Source: Marsupella aquatica (taxonomy: Eukaryota; Marchantiophyta). From it: 64,000 nucleotides of DNA. The position numbers and the translations under genes are program-made. This document shows positions 1 to 13,001 of this stretch, in pieces. The DNA lies in assembly GCA_973895155.1 (NCBI GenBank), contig OZ316892.1, positions 25,358,001 to 25,422,000 on the forward strand, in the 5' to 3' direction. Position 1 is the first letter of the stretch, and each line of letters begins with the position of its first letter. The notes beneath the pieces are model-generated. The model saw only the letters and a list, made by a program, of their open reading frames with translations, was not told where the DNA came from and did not search any database.

Positions 1-2740
1 GGCAGTTCGCACCACCTCGGAACCCAAAATCAACAGTGCTTAGTGAAAGTACTGTCACCTGGGAGAAAACGTATCTCAATTGGATCGAAGGAATGAAATA
101 ACCTACTTGTGCACATGGTGCCAGGAGAGGGTATGAGGTAGTGCTTACTTGAATCCAAGGAATCCAACAAGACGTGAATGACCACTCGTCATCGAGAGGG
201 GGTTTTCGCTGGAAAGGGGTCCCATGTCAAAGAATCTGACGTTTGTATTCGATTGATTGTCTCGCCGCAGTCAACAAACGGTGTCAAAAGGCATCGTACG
301 TGTATGAGAGACAAAATTAATTAGGCTCATGAGCTCATCCCAATGATCCCATCATAATTGGAAACTCTATAACCACGTGTGCTGCCGTGGACTTGCAACA
401 GACATGCGCGTGCGGTGCCACTGTTTGCGTCCTTTGGGATCTCTTCCTTTCCAGTAGTTCCTTTTAATTTGTTCTTTTCTCTCCAAGTCTCTCCTCGAGT
501 CCGCTTGCTCCATAGCTTCCTACATGGTAAAATTCGTAGACGGGACTGTAGATTTTTGGGTGGAATGATAGATTTACGGTGATCACGCGTACCTCACTTC
601 AACGAAATTGGGCCGCCTTGAGCTGAATTCTTCCGGTTGTAGACGAGTCTTCTCTCCCTCTATGGATATAGCATAGAAATGGAGATTACCAGACTAGAAT
701 ACGATACTGACTCGCTTTCTGGACTCTACGGTTTCGTGTAGTAACAGGTTGCTTTGGGTATCTTGAGCTAATTTCTAAGAGCATCTCGACTTGCTTTTTG
801 TAATTTAGGTTTTAATTACTTTGTCACACTAAAGATGTTTTAATTCATAATATTGTTTGTTATTTTATTTATTTATAAATGTTATTATTTTGTATACTGA
901 TAACAAGTTTACCAAGGTAATAGGGAAACTATATATGGAAACCGTGATATTTTTGTAAATTAAAAAAACAATGATAATATTGTAAATTCAGACATCTTTA
1001 GTTGCAATGTAGTTAAAAGTTGTTTGTAAGTATATAAATATGTTATGTTTTAAATAGAGTTGTGTCCTTGTGTTGCACAACACATAGCGCTAAATGAACA
1101 TCTAGTTGGAGCTCCCTAGTCTTCTTGGGGTCTAATACCCTGTCTATTTTGAATTGCAATGTATCCTGCCTGCCCTTCTAGAAGTAGATTGTTGGTCTAG
1201 CAGCGTGATATGGCACATGTCCCTGATGGTGGACGGACCAAAAGAATCCCAGTGTCTCAAGGTAGGGGATACACACTTAAGAGCCTTCCAAAAATGAACA
1301 TAAGCCACCACTGTTGACTAATTGAATCATACTGACAGTGCCTAAGGACACCAAGCATCTAGAACACAAACCTGGGCTCGAAGGAAATCAGTGAAGCAGT
1401 GTGACACAGACCCTAGTTCCCGACCCTGATGATGCAATCATCATAAAAGTGGATGCCAGAAGGAAATTTTGCGGATGTTAAAGGTGTTGTTGATGTGGGT
1501 GTTGATGCAAACAGTGTTATCAACACCAGGAGCAAAGCATTGTTTGATTAACCCCAAATGATTAACCTCCCATTGTTTTTTATTTGCTCCACATGCACCC
1601 TTTTTGCCTTTAGCCTCACCTCTTTGTCTCTCCTCTTGCGGAAATAAAATATTGAAAATTGGGTGCATTCAATGTGTTGTCAATGTGCAACGACTCTGTC
1701 GGTGAACACAAAAGATTGTGTGCAAAAAAGTGTCAGGTGTGTGTTGAAAAGAGAAATATTATCTTCCAAGAAAATCTATCAAATAAGAAAAGACAAGTTT
1801 AACCAAATCGTGGAATATGCAAGGTAATTCAAAGAAAATAAAATGAGAAAGGATGCTTAAAGTTAGAATGGGGGGTCAAAAAGAAGAAACGTGGAAGGTT
1901 GCCCAAATCACCCAGTTGCACCAATTTCCCCCCACCTTCAAGAGAGCAGACAAGGTAGGAGGAGGGCTATGCACAGATTCTCCGTGGTCCCATGAATTGG
2001 CCCCCACCCCGAAAAGAAAAAAGAAAACAAAAAGCGCCCCTTCTAACATGAAAAGAGCAGAGAAAGCACGGAAAAAAAACATGTTATTTAACAAAAGCGA
2101 ATCAAAATCCTTCTCGTCCATAGCAAAGACATCCAGAAATCGCTCATGCTTCCCCTGTACCGAAGTAAAGTACAATTAGGTACATGGGTACGAGAAAGTA
2201 CCTCTATTTATTGGCATAGTACAGCCAACACAATTACTTTGTACCCTAGAAGCCAACATATCCCCTTGGGCACTTTCATTTCAGTCAATTCAAGATCGTA
2301 ACAAAACCGTGGTGGAACTCAATTGACTGCGAAGTCTTGTTCACTTTTCCAAATGGACTAGTTTTGCCCGAACCCTTACTATAAATATAATTATATCTAT
2401 GGACAGTATTTTTGGCCTGGCAGTATGTACTGATCCAACTTGTCTGTCACAGCACATAGCCGTAATCTCTGTTGCTCTTTCAAATTGTTTAATGACTATA
2501 GAGCCCTAATCTCACTTGCTCCTCAAACTGTTCAGGGCCTACTAGTGCTATGTGCCAACTACAAAAAGTCTAACTATTTAATTGCAATCATAAAATACTC
2601 TTCTGGCCAAGTCTAATGTGAAGTCTCTTGGTTCTCATAGAGTGTATGAATTGGGGGTGCAAGTGGAAAATGTGTATTGGACTCTGTATTGTGACTATAG
2701 TGTTGAAAATGAATAACACTCAAAATGATGATCAATGGAT
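1..2740. other. Intergenic, no gene seen
   Basis: No reading frame here has recognisable domains, conserved spacing or credible splice partners. The stretch is AT-rich around 780-1080. Short frames on both strands near 1.85-2.18 kb overlap each other and look like chance. I see no RNA gene or mobile element that I can support. Confidence 0.6.
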
Positions 2741-2750
2741 GCAGGCATGA

Positions 2751-2823
2751 TGAAATTATAGCTCAGTGATAGAGCACTATGATGTACACGGGAAATCCTA
2801 GATTCAATTCCTAGCCGGTCCAT
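2751..2823 (+). repeat. tRNA-derived SINE-like segment
   Basis: A Pol III A-box-like stretch (TAGCTCAGTGATAGAGCA, 2758-2775) forms a clean 4-bp D-arm (GCTC/GAGC). About 25 bases later there is a B-box-like stretch (GATTCAATTCC, 2801-2811). The acceptor stem does not pair, so this is not a functional tRNA. It fits the head of a tRNA-derived SINE or an old tRNA pseudogene. A degenerate second copy lies about 240 bases downstream. Confidence 0.4.
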
Positions 2824-2997
2824 AGTGTTGAAAGTTGCAACATGATACCAGAGCCAAAGACAGAAATTTCCCTGAAAACAAGTGGCTCAAGGGCGGGTGT
2901 TGGAAATGAACCAATTTCCCTTAAGCGAGAGTGCCTCAATGGAGGGTGTTGGAAATGGACCACACTTGAAGTGATTATGGATGTACATAGGCATGAT

Positions 2998-3075
2998 GGA
3001 CTTGTAGCTTACCAGCATTAGGATTCTACGTTGGTACAGCACTACATTCTAGGGTCAATTCCTAGTCCATGTTGT
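2998..3075 (+). repeat. Degenerate second copy of the tRNA-like repeat
   Basis: It begins with the same GGCATGATG lead as the copy at 2751 and keeps TAGCTTA (A-box like) and GGGTCAATTCCTAGTCCA (B-box like). Extra bases lie between the boxes. The sequence between the copies repeats the phrase GTGTTGGAAATG, so the pair looks like a local duplication of a SINE-like unit. Confidence 0.3.
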
Positions 3076-3089
3076 TGGAAGTTCCAACA

Positions 3090-4875
3090 ATCATGTTTCT
3101 ATCAGTTCAAAGAACATGCGCTCATGCCAGTGAGGATTAGTTCTGATAGAAAGATTTAATGTGGGGCAGGGTAGTGAATGATTAGTTACCATATAAATAT
3201 TTCATGTGGGGCAGGTCAACAGATCAATGTAAGGTCTGACAGTCACCTTAGATGTTTCTGCTTTACCAATTTTGTTCGTGAGGAGGTGATGGAGTGTCTG
3301 ACATATCCATCCTTCGTAAGTCAAATTACCGGGCACTTTGCTGTCTGCTGCAGGAGACAGTCTTAGTCACGGCCTCTGATCGATTCCAAGACAATCAACA
3401 TACGCGAGAAGGAAACGTGACGACTGGTTGATTGAGCAGATGACGGTGTCGGACGAGACATCCAAACAAACGGGCATCCAAATTTTGTAAGCTGATTGAC
3501 GACCGAGTCAATTGATTAGCTCTGCACACCATTGAAGGCATTGATGGTCTTCGGTACAAGACTCTGCCCAGGACTGGAGTGTCGAATGTCGACATCACAC
3601 ACAACTTGTGAATGATGATGAATCATTCCCTTTCACAGTTTCGTGGTACAATTTTAGCGTTCCTGCAACAGATTGATGTACTCAGTACTTACTTCCTATC
3701 GTGACCTTGAAATGTGACCACCCCAATGTCTGATGAGATCACTCAGTACACATTGTCTATTTCGTCGCCTTCGAGGGAACTATTCGCTGCCATCTTTCGT
3801 CGAGTGCTGATTCAGTCTCTTTTGGTGAGTGCGTAGTCACTGTGAACAAAGTTCTGGCGATGATCAGAGTCCCCGTAGCATGTGGTCGATTCATCTGAGT
3901 CTGCAGCAAATTTATGCCGCTGGCGCGCACAACTTCTATTAAACCGGTAATTATGTACAAAGGCTCAGCAGCGCATACTTTCCGAAAGTAATTTCATCTG
4001 TCAGTAATATTCAAGTTGAGAGCTATTCTATGTTCCCCGCAGAGAAATTTGGGAAATTTGGGACAAGAATTGATCACAAAATTGTCGATCATTTTCTGAC
4101 TGCTGAGCAAAGAAAGTGACATAAGTGCATAATTAGAAAGGTGCATGATGAATTGCTCGAGTACCAGGACGAGATTACGCTGGTAAGATCGATGCACCGG
4201 AGACTGATGAGTGAGCTTGATCGATTGATCGACTTACGTGCCGTTTATTTACATCTTTATACAACATTAATTTACAAGACTGACAACTGGACCCAAATAT
4301 ATGTTGTACAAGCTCCCCGTCTGAAAGACGGTTGTTTCAGCCTAATGAATAGAATTAGAAAACGTTAAAACTACATGGTCCAACGTTATCCGTACTTCTA
4401 ATTTGTGAGGACCAGACGATAGCTGATCCTTACCTCCCTCACTACCTTTTCGACTTGTCGTCATCTACATTTTGTACCACGAAGGATTTGACGTGGGTAA
4501 CAGACATCCACGGTACATTACTTGAACGATCGTACCTTTTATCTCATGAGCCGCTCTCGAATTCTCGATCGATCAGCTGTGATCCTTATACAGATTAATC
4601 TTCTGCCGTACCTCGCTATTTACACATCTAAGAATTTCAGCCAGTCAGACATGATGGGTCTCGAACCAATTCCCTTTCTGAGCTAATCTCAGGCTTTGAA
4701 TGGCTTCGAACGTTGTGGCTGGCCGATTGCACAGTCGAACCGCTACGCGCATAGTTCTCTGGTTATCAGGCGTCACTCCGGCGACTATGTGCCATTCGGC
4801 GAGCACTTTTGTGGCACTGAGAGGGAGGAGTTTCTTCTATAGGAATTATCTTGTAGTCGACAGATCATGATATGG
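3090..4875. other. Intergenic, 3' flank of the dioxygenase gene
   Basis: I recognise no gene in this stretch. Short frames on both strands show no motif. The end nearest 4875 must hold the 3' UTR and polyadenylation site of the minus-strand dioxygenase, but I could not place them. Confidence 0.5.
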
Positions 4876-6644
4876 CTAACTGCTAGCTTGGTCAGCAATT
4901 ATTGGCTGAGCCCCGGGAATCTTGACAAAATCCAGAGCGAGCTTGTCTCGGATTCGGTGTCGGTTAGCGCGCAAATTTGCAATAAAATCGGGCCACGTGA
5001 AAGGACGATATCTCCGAGGGTGTTGAGCATCCACGAGCTCGTCGGGGCTGGAAATGTAGATGTGTCTATTCGGATTCAGAGCGTATATCATTGAAAGACG
5101 CCACACCTTTTTCTCCGTGAGAAGAACTTGATGTACTGCGCTCTGGTATCTGCCATTGCTCCAAGCCTGGACAAAAGGTAACGTATGGGGAACACGTCAG
5201 ATTTATTCCCACAAATATCACATACCAATCAACTTTTTTGATTCTGGACATTGACACCCTAAAGGTAGCAATGCTCGCACTCGGTAGAAATCTTCTCAAC
5301 CCACATGAGAATTCCTAAGAAGGATTTCTCATGAGAAGAACAGGGAGAGCTCTGCCCCCAGCGAAAAATGGGATTGGAGACACTGTGCACACGAATCTGA
5401 GCAGAGGATAGTTTTCAGGCTGATACCGAGTCCAATCAGGTCTTAGGTGATGACCCACCTCTAAGCAGTCACCAACGTTGACAATAATCGCTCCAGGGGT
5501 GGGATTGACGCTGTACCAAACACCATTTTTGCGCACTTGCAAGCCTCCCACTTCGTCCTGCTGCAACAGCACCAAGACACTCGGGTCTGAATGCGGCCCC
5601 ACACCAAAGGTCACCGCTTGGGGAGGGCAAGGTGGGTAGCGGTTGAATCGCCAGGAGCTCTCGAAAGAGGTTTGGTCGTCGAAAGGTTTGGTGAATAACT
5701 CTCCCGGAAGGCCTAAGTGCCGAGCAAGCAAATCCAGAAGCTGCAGTGATAACTTCTGCATTGCGAGGCTATAATTCGTGACGGAACTTCTGCGAGAAAC
5801 AGTGCGTCAACGAGTAGAGGTTAGAAAATCACCATCCAATGAAGCAAGGGGCATGACAGGGTTTAAAGTCTATGTCAATGAATTAATCAACCTTTTCACG
5901 GTCAACCGAAACAAAGCAAAAGCCATTGTACCTATGCTAATCTCGGGACAACTAAAAATTCGGGCAGCGGTGCAGAGACGCGAGTAAGAGATTTGAGAGA
6001 CAAGTCAGGGTTGTGCAAACTTCAAGTAAAGCTTGCAGAGTTCAATGCGCATCTGCACAGTTTGCAAATGAGAAGGGTTATGTGACGTGCACTCACGAGA
6101 AAGTTTGCCCCACGGCGTCTCCATCCAGTGGCCAAATCTTTCTTCGTAAGGTCTCAGCTTCACATGTAGGTGTGTGGTTTCCAGCCAAGTATTCCATCCA
6201 AGGTACTCGACTACTCAACCTTTCGTACCTCCCCCCATACCCAAAATACCTTCCACAGGGATCCGTGGCTCTTTCCTTCAGCTCTACCGGCATGTCTAAG
6301 AAGTTCATCCCCACTTGTCGATGAGAGTCTGTTACCTCTACAGGTACGCCATGATTCAATATCTGGAAAAAACCCCACTCTTCACATGCTTTTCCTACTT
6401 CCTTTGCAAGTCTCTCGAGCACGACCGGATCACCAGACTCGAGACCCGAGAGATTGATCAGTGGGACTGTGAGCGATTCATCCTTCGCTGGAGTCCACAA
6501 GTCGATTCTCTCGTAGTCAGGCCACATGTAGCGCTCTGGAAGGCGGTCCCGAGGATCTTTCAGCAGACGAGAGACAGTTTGGTGCACATTGTCGGGCCGC
6601 ATCATGGCAACTTGGACCCCGCCATCTCCCACAGCAGGAGGCAT
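4876..6644 (-). CDS. 2-oxoglutarate/Fe(II)-dependent dioxygenase, 3 exons
   Basis: This is a soluble plant-type 2OG-Fe(II) oxygenase (DOXC class, relatives of flavonoid and hormone dioxygenases); the substrate cannot be read from sequence. Exons on the minus strand are 6644-6097, 5789-5459 and 5166-4876. Introns are 307 and 292 bp, with donors GTGAGT and GTGGGT and acceptors CGCAG and TCCAG. The joins keep frame and give about 389 aa, normal for the family. Exon 1 carries the DIOX_N region (PLINLSGL, then WGFFQILNHGVP). Exon 2 has the iron ligands in HSD plus the GGLQV and GDCLE blocks. Exon 3 begins AWSNGRYQS and supplies the distal His (AVHQV) and the 2OG-binding RLS (R-x-S). The C-terminus RYRPFTWPDF is typical. 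The ATG at 6644 gives a full N-terminus; MM follows at codons 14-15. This is the only intact host-like gene in the window. Confidence 0.9.
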
Positions 6645-7113
6645 GGCTGATCGTCTTCGACAACTGCGAGGGCCAGAAAACAGAGCCTGAAGCTACAACA
6701 GACCCGGCAAAGACGCCCGACTCTGGACAGCTCGAAAACTCGGACCGGAAGTCGAATGTGGTCAGAGCTCTATGAGTAGAGCATAAATGCAAATTTAAGC
6801 ACACTCCGCGCTATTGAGAGAGGTGAGAGAGCAGGCGGAGTCAATGTCCAAGTGGCCACACATTTGAAGTGAGTTTCCAGAAGCGAATTCGTTTGCACAG
6901 GTTTGGAGAATTCTCTACAGGGGGATTCTCATAACTGCCGAGAGAGAGGCCTACACCATACCAGAGCTTATGCAGAAGGGCACTGAAGGAACAAAACTGA
7001 ACTCTGGGGACTAAAGCTATGCATTCAAGTATTTGTATTCGACGTTGAAAACCCGTGGAGCAGCGGAACTATATATACTGAATTCCCGAGTGACCAGCGG
7101 CTTTGTTCAAACC

Positions 7114-7197
7114 TTCAACTCCTCGAGGTTACAGAGTATACTACAGCAGACCGTGTTCAACTCCTCGAGGTTACAGAGTATACTACAGCAGACCGTG
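7114..7197 (+). repeat. Perfect 42-bp tandem duplication
   Basis: Two identical 42-bp units sit head to tail (7114-7155 and 7156-7197). Each starts TTCAACTCCTCGAGG and ends CAGACCGTG. Perfect identity implies a recent event. The duplication lies about 470-550 bp upstream of the dioxygenase start codon, inside its likely promoter or 5' region. Confidence 0.95.
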
Positions 7198-10100
7198 ACA
7201 TGCGAAGCAAGATGACAGAGTAACCCTGAGCGAGAAAACCGAATTGAGAAGAGGGGGAAAGAAGAAGCGGGAGGACATAATTTGCTAGCAAGCTATGTAA
7301 TATAATTTTAGAGGTAGTGCTGGTAATGGCTATGGAGTAGCACAGGAGGAGTATAGAATCAGTCAGATTTTCCCCCAAAAAGTACTCTCCGTCCATTAGC
7401 TAGCTTGTGCACGCAGCTTGTGGACTTGAAACCCGGACCCTCCAAATCATAAAAGTTGTGTTCCCAACTCGGCACGCATTCGGCTCTTGAAGTCTCTCTG
7501 GTTCGGTGGTTCCGTCAGTCTATAGTACACTCCAGGCCTACTCTTACTGCACATCCCAGCAGGCAGCAGAACTGAAGGCCGAGCTCAGGTCAACTGTCAA
7601 GGCGGGGCCTGGGTTGCCAGCCAGCTGACGGCTACGGTTGAGAGCTAGACTGTCGTCTCCTGGCCCCTCTCCGTTTCTCACCTAGTACAGTATGCACAAA
7701 CGGTGAGACTTAATTAATCAAGTGGAGCTCGCTCTATGCGCCTATGATCCGCAGATTTCTGCTGAACAGTGCTGCATGTGATCGGAAAATTAGTTATTTA
7801 ATCAGTGCTACCGGTAGCTCGCTTTAGCATTCGCAGACATGTTGAGTGCCCAAACACATGCTTCACCTTGCGTAAGCTATGTTCCAGGGACAGTATTATT
7901 TTACTCCTGAAGAGCTCGCTCTATCCCACGCCCTATATCCGTTTGTGCATGCTTTGAGGTAAAAGATATGCATGTATGCGAATGTCAACCTCCAGAGCAC
8001 CTGACCGTAGGCGATTCAAGGAAGATTAAGTGCTCCACCTCATGCTTCATTTTATTATAATCAATCGATCTTATTTTGCAAATGTCCACAAGCCTTTGAT
8101 ATACTTTTCTTTGGTGACAGGTCCGTCCAGGATCCAGGCGTAGCTCCCTACTGGGAGGGCTGGTGACGGAACTATTGGTAAACAACGCTTTCCAGTTTCC
8201 ACACTTTGGCAGTCACACCGCATTACTATTAAATGTTCGTGTAACATGTCTGATCTAAAGGGCAGAGGGGCAGGAGCTTGATAAAGGCTGTAAGGACCCG
8301 CCAGGCCGCCATCAGCTAAGGTCGCTACAGGACAGTCGCTTTTCCTGACACCCACGCCAGATGAAACAGGGGGGTTACTTTGACCGGTCCCCAAATTCCG
8401 CTACAAGAGAATAGCGGCAATGGGGAATTGGATACGGAGAATGAAAGAGTTAACTGTGGCCTGCCAGTCATCGCAAATGAGTGAAATGACTTACCGATCG
8501 CATTTAGTACAGTAGAGATAGATCGAGTGTCGTCGGAGGCTGGTCAAACTCATTATTTCTGTTCTTTGAGATGACCAATACAATCATGCAGAATAGGACT
8601 TTGATAAACGAGACAGATCCAGAATAGGAGCAACCAAAGCTCGCCAAGTAGAGGGGCGTAGGGGTTTGTATTCTCGTGGTGACGGAAGCGTTGTTGTGAC
8701 AGCGGTACAGAATGGGCAGATGATCGTCATTAGGAAGGGGGACGCAGCAGCACCAGGAAGTCAATAAAAGGTCTTCCAATCCGGATTTGTCCAAAGTAAG
8801 TGGCTCCCGCAGAAGAATGCCGAGTATTAGCCGCAGTCATTGAATCATAACCAAAAACAGGCATGATTGTACAACCTGCTTGGTATTTTATTTAGTCCCA
8901 TCCCAGGTAAACTGGGAGGCTGCAGCCAACTGGACCATGGAGACAAGCCCGCTGCCAATCTTAGCTAGCAGGCCATTCGTTTGCGCGCCAGGACTTCAGC
9001 AGAGACCACACGTCTTGCTTGGCCCCGGTGATATAGACAAAATTGCAATTTCTGCGTCCGTCCAACCAACAACTGCGGAGCATGCATGCAGAGAAAAGAT
9101 CTTTCCGTAACTCCTTACACAGCAAGCACAGCCATAGCTCTAGCTTGCCTTACGCAGCAGCTGTGCATTGTGTCCGCGGCACCAGGACAACACCCTACCA
9201 CCACCGTGGGATGTACAGTGTGTAGCGAGTGTGTAGACTAGTTTATTAAGCGCACTTTAATAAACAAGGACAGTTATGAGGGCAGCTCTTTGCGGTACTC
9301 TATTACGGAAGTCGAGAGTCATGACGTTGGTTTAGCTTCGATTTGCGGCTTTCCTCACCGCCGCTAACTCAGGACCGATCGGTACGCTGCTGCTGCTGCT
9401 GGGTACAGTCTTTTGCAGAATTCAATATTTCGAGTCTTCTTTCTTTGGTACTAATGGAGAACATCTTTTGGTACTAGTGGCGACATCTTTTCTGCAACTT
9501 TCTATTTTCCTTGAAAACATAAAGCACGCCCATCCAGCAGATGACAGACTCAGGAGCATGCTATTTTATGTGAGGTAGTCACAAGAGGACCATACCTAGA
9601 GATCCAACAGGGACCTGACCAGGAGGGAGAGAGTTGAACGAGGGCTGCAAATAGGACCCAGACCAGGAGGGAGAGAAAGTTGAACCACTGCCCCAAACAG
9701 GACTAGTCATGGATGAGGAGAAACCAATGCACCCCACCCACAGATACACAAATACTCTCCCACCCCTTGCATGTGAGGGGGGGTTGAACCTAGGACACAT
9801 CAGATCTTATTTAGTTCAGTAGATCACAAAAAGAAAGAAATCAAGAAATAAGATCTTATGTGTCCTCGGAATAGATTGAGGAAATCAGTTCGAAACATTT
9901 CCTGAAGACCATTATTTTGCATTTTTGCTGGATGGTCAAGTCTGTTTCGTAGATGCCACACAGGATGGATCACATCCTAAACGTGTGAGACGAGACAAGA
10001 ATGTGGTCTCTCACATGGGAACATTCCTTTCCTCGGCAGCATCATAGCCTTGTAATGCACACTCACCAAATAACTCAAAATATATCGTCAAAGAATATAA

Positions 10101-12060
10101 TGGTGAAGGATTCTCCTCCCACAATAAAGTCTTGGACCCATGGGAATACAATGACGAGTGACCCCAAGACGTTGACACATTTAAACACAACCAAAATGTG
10201 GGACTCGGTCCTACCATTGCTTAACGACCGAAAACTCACGACTGTATTATTTTGTTATAGTTTCTTAAAAGCATGGTTGGTTGTCTACCAGGAGTAAGAA
10301 GCCAGTGTTTCTTCTCACGCAAACAGTGGACTCGGTCAGCAAAACTTGTATTCTTCTACATGCAATAGTGCCTACTGGGTCAACTTTGAATTGTGCCAAT
10401 TTAGCTTGGGGGTTTCTTCTCATGCGTGTTTCTAGTGGCTATATTAGCCTTCCTAATTTTAAAGAAAAAGGCACATGATGCCCAAAATCAAAACCCTCTA
10501 AAGTGACAAATGACCCAAGTCCGTGCATCGACAGAGGATAAACCATAATCAAGTGTAGAAGTCACGCAAACATACCCGAGTGCAATCAAATTGACGACAA
10601 CATTCATTTAAGAAATTATGAGTATGCACAAAGTAGCTACTGTACTGTACAGAAAAATCCCAAACACCATGAATAAGTGTCATAGTTAGTTGATTTGCCT
10701 TTTTGCAGTAACCTCTAAAGTATGGAGGCAATGCGAGTTGTAACAGGTGAGAGATGTAATCCCAAGAGCATCTACTACCCAGGCTATTACCAAGTTACTC
10801 CCTTGATTTCAGCCCAAAATTTAGTTCGAAGAAACCACCTTATGGAGCTATGTCGCCATTGCATTCAACAAAAAACAAGCATTTTCTTTTGGGGGGGAAG
10901 AGGGTCAATGTGAGGAAAACAAGCTTGAAACCAAACCCCACGTACCCATTGAGGTCTTCAGAGCCCATAGTTCTGCCTAGCAAAACCTCAGTTGAAAACT
11001 CAAATGAGATGGGAATGCAAGCCAGGAAGTCCCAGGCAGGATTGTTTTAGTGGGGAAGGTTTTGCCAAATTCCACCTCACTTAGAAGCTTAAGCTACATA
11101 GGAGTAAAATCTGCCAGGCATGTTGGCTTGAATTAGCCAGTTTCGCACCTATCCACAAACCCCAAGAGCCACAATCTTATGGTTATCCTTAAATCCTAAA
11201 TCTAAAGATATTTACGGGAAAAAAAATAGTCCAGTAAATTTTGATCAAGAACATTCTTTGCATCTTCTTTTCATACAAGACGGCGTTAGCCATCAGGCCA
11301 AAAAGGAAAAATCCTTGAAAATCATCCTGGTCCCAGGGGATGGACAAGAGAGGGATATAGGGGCTAGAGATCCAAAGTATCTCCACGGCCCTCTATTGTG
11401 GGGTCCAAATGTGACCACTCTCCAGTTGCGGTCAGGTGGTTCAATGCCAAATTGGTGTCCCCACCCGTAGTACTAAGAAAAAGCTAGTCCTCCACTGGTG
11501 TTTTCCCCCAAGATAGTCCAATTTCCAGTAGTTGTGTCCCCACGATAGAGATCGTCTTCCAATGGCATCCGTCCCAACTTCCCACAATCGAGATTGTCTT
11601 CCACAGGTGTCTCCACTTTAAAGCACTCCCTGTTGTGGGGGTCCCCCTAGTCCCAATAAAGGTCACTCTTAAAAGTAAACATCTAGTTCGTTCGCTCTAC
11701 CAAAGAGTGGGGTCCCTCTAGCACTCTCCAATTTGTACACGTCCAGGTCCATACCATACCCCTATTACCACCACCCACGAATGACTTTCAGTATAATTTC
11801 AAGACGGGTATATCAGCCACCCGACCCATCACTAGTAGGGTATGGGTAAACGGGCTAAGTGTATACCACAACTAATCTACCATGCAAGTCATTCCCAAAG
11901 TATATTCAAAACCATAAATTAAACAAAAGACCAAACAAAGTACAATAAAGGGAAAGGAAAAGAAGTCCTAAGAGGACAAAACACTAAACAATAGCCAAAT
12001 GTAACCCCACAAACAAGGAAAAAGAAAACAAACAACAAAAAATGAGCTACCATTCCAAGA

Positions 12061-12118
12061 GTGTCATGAGCTAGTGGTCCACATCTATTACAAGTGTCAC
12101 AAGCTAATGGTCCACATC
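12061..12118 (+). repeat. 25-bp imperfect direct duplication
   Basis: The unit GTGTCATGAGCTAGTGGTCC plus ACATC (12061-12085) recurs at 12094-12118 with about three mismatches and an 8-base spacer. No function is evident. Confidence 0.8.
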
Positions 12119-12949
12119 AGCATTGTAATTAAATCTGCAAGTGGGACATGGATGTCCTCTAAGAGGACAAGCATAGGCGGAGACACACTAGCACTCAAGG
12201 TAAGAGATCAACATTAGATGGCATACTCCGGGCCTTGCTCTTACATGTGGTTTGCACTACATGAGCAACACACATGGTCAGATTTTGCACTTTTATATAA
12301 GAAACACGATGATTCATCTTGTTGCTAAAGTGCCTCCACCTTCAGTCCTTCATTTTCCCTCTGTTCCTTGTCATATCCAAGAAGTTGTCATCTAGTGTTC
12401 AAATATGAATTGTGTGCGTTCCTTACTCCATAGGTTGTACTTCCCTCGGAATGTTCATCCCTACAATATACCTTTATGGACTGTCTCATAACTGTGACAC
12501 TAACTATCCATAAAGAAAGAATGGCTGACTGTACTTCTAGTATGTTGAGCAGACCAAGTAGAATTGAGCACCAGTGTCCAGAAGACAGCAGCAGCGGAAG
12601 CACAGTTACTGTAACGGAAGAAGAATGCAGAGCATTTAAGGAGGAGGAGCTGGCGGCGACTGCGCAGTAGGCAATGAGGCGGGGTTGGTGGTCGGTAACT
12701 AGGTGCAAATACTAGGCAACTTTGGTGTGCTTGAACCTAGGTGTTGACCATAGTTTTCCTTGCAATATATATGCTAGGCACCCACATAGGCACCAAATAT
12801 ATATTGGTGTGGTGTGGGGCCGTGGGGGGCCGTGGGGGGCCCTTGAGGGACGCAAAAGCAAGGTCGAGGTCGGGCCAACCCGGCTCCACTGATTAGTATG
12901 AGGACCCACAGGGGTAGCACAGCAGCCATGGCAGGCTATGCTACAAAAG

Positions 12950-13001
12950 CTAGGCTAGGCTAGACTAGGCTAGGGTAGGGCAGGGGGGCAGGGCAGGGCT
13001 C
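12950..13001 (+). repeat. GGCTA/GGGCA pentanucleotide microsatellite
   Basis: Several imperfect copies of TAGGC and CAGGG units run through this stretch (TAGGCTAGGCTAGACTAGGC, then GGGCAGGG). It looks like ordinary microsatellite DNA. The repeat is not a telomeric motif. Confidence 0.75.

Noticed and set aside
1853-2179. Opposed 108- and 99-codon frames
   Set aside because: They are complementary frames over A-rich sequence with no motif; chance is the simplest explanation.
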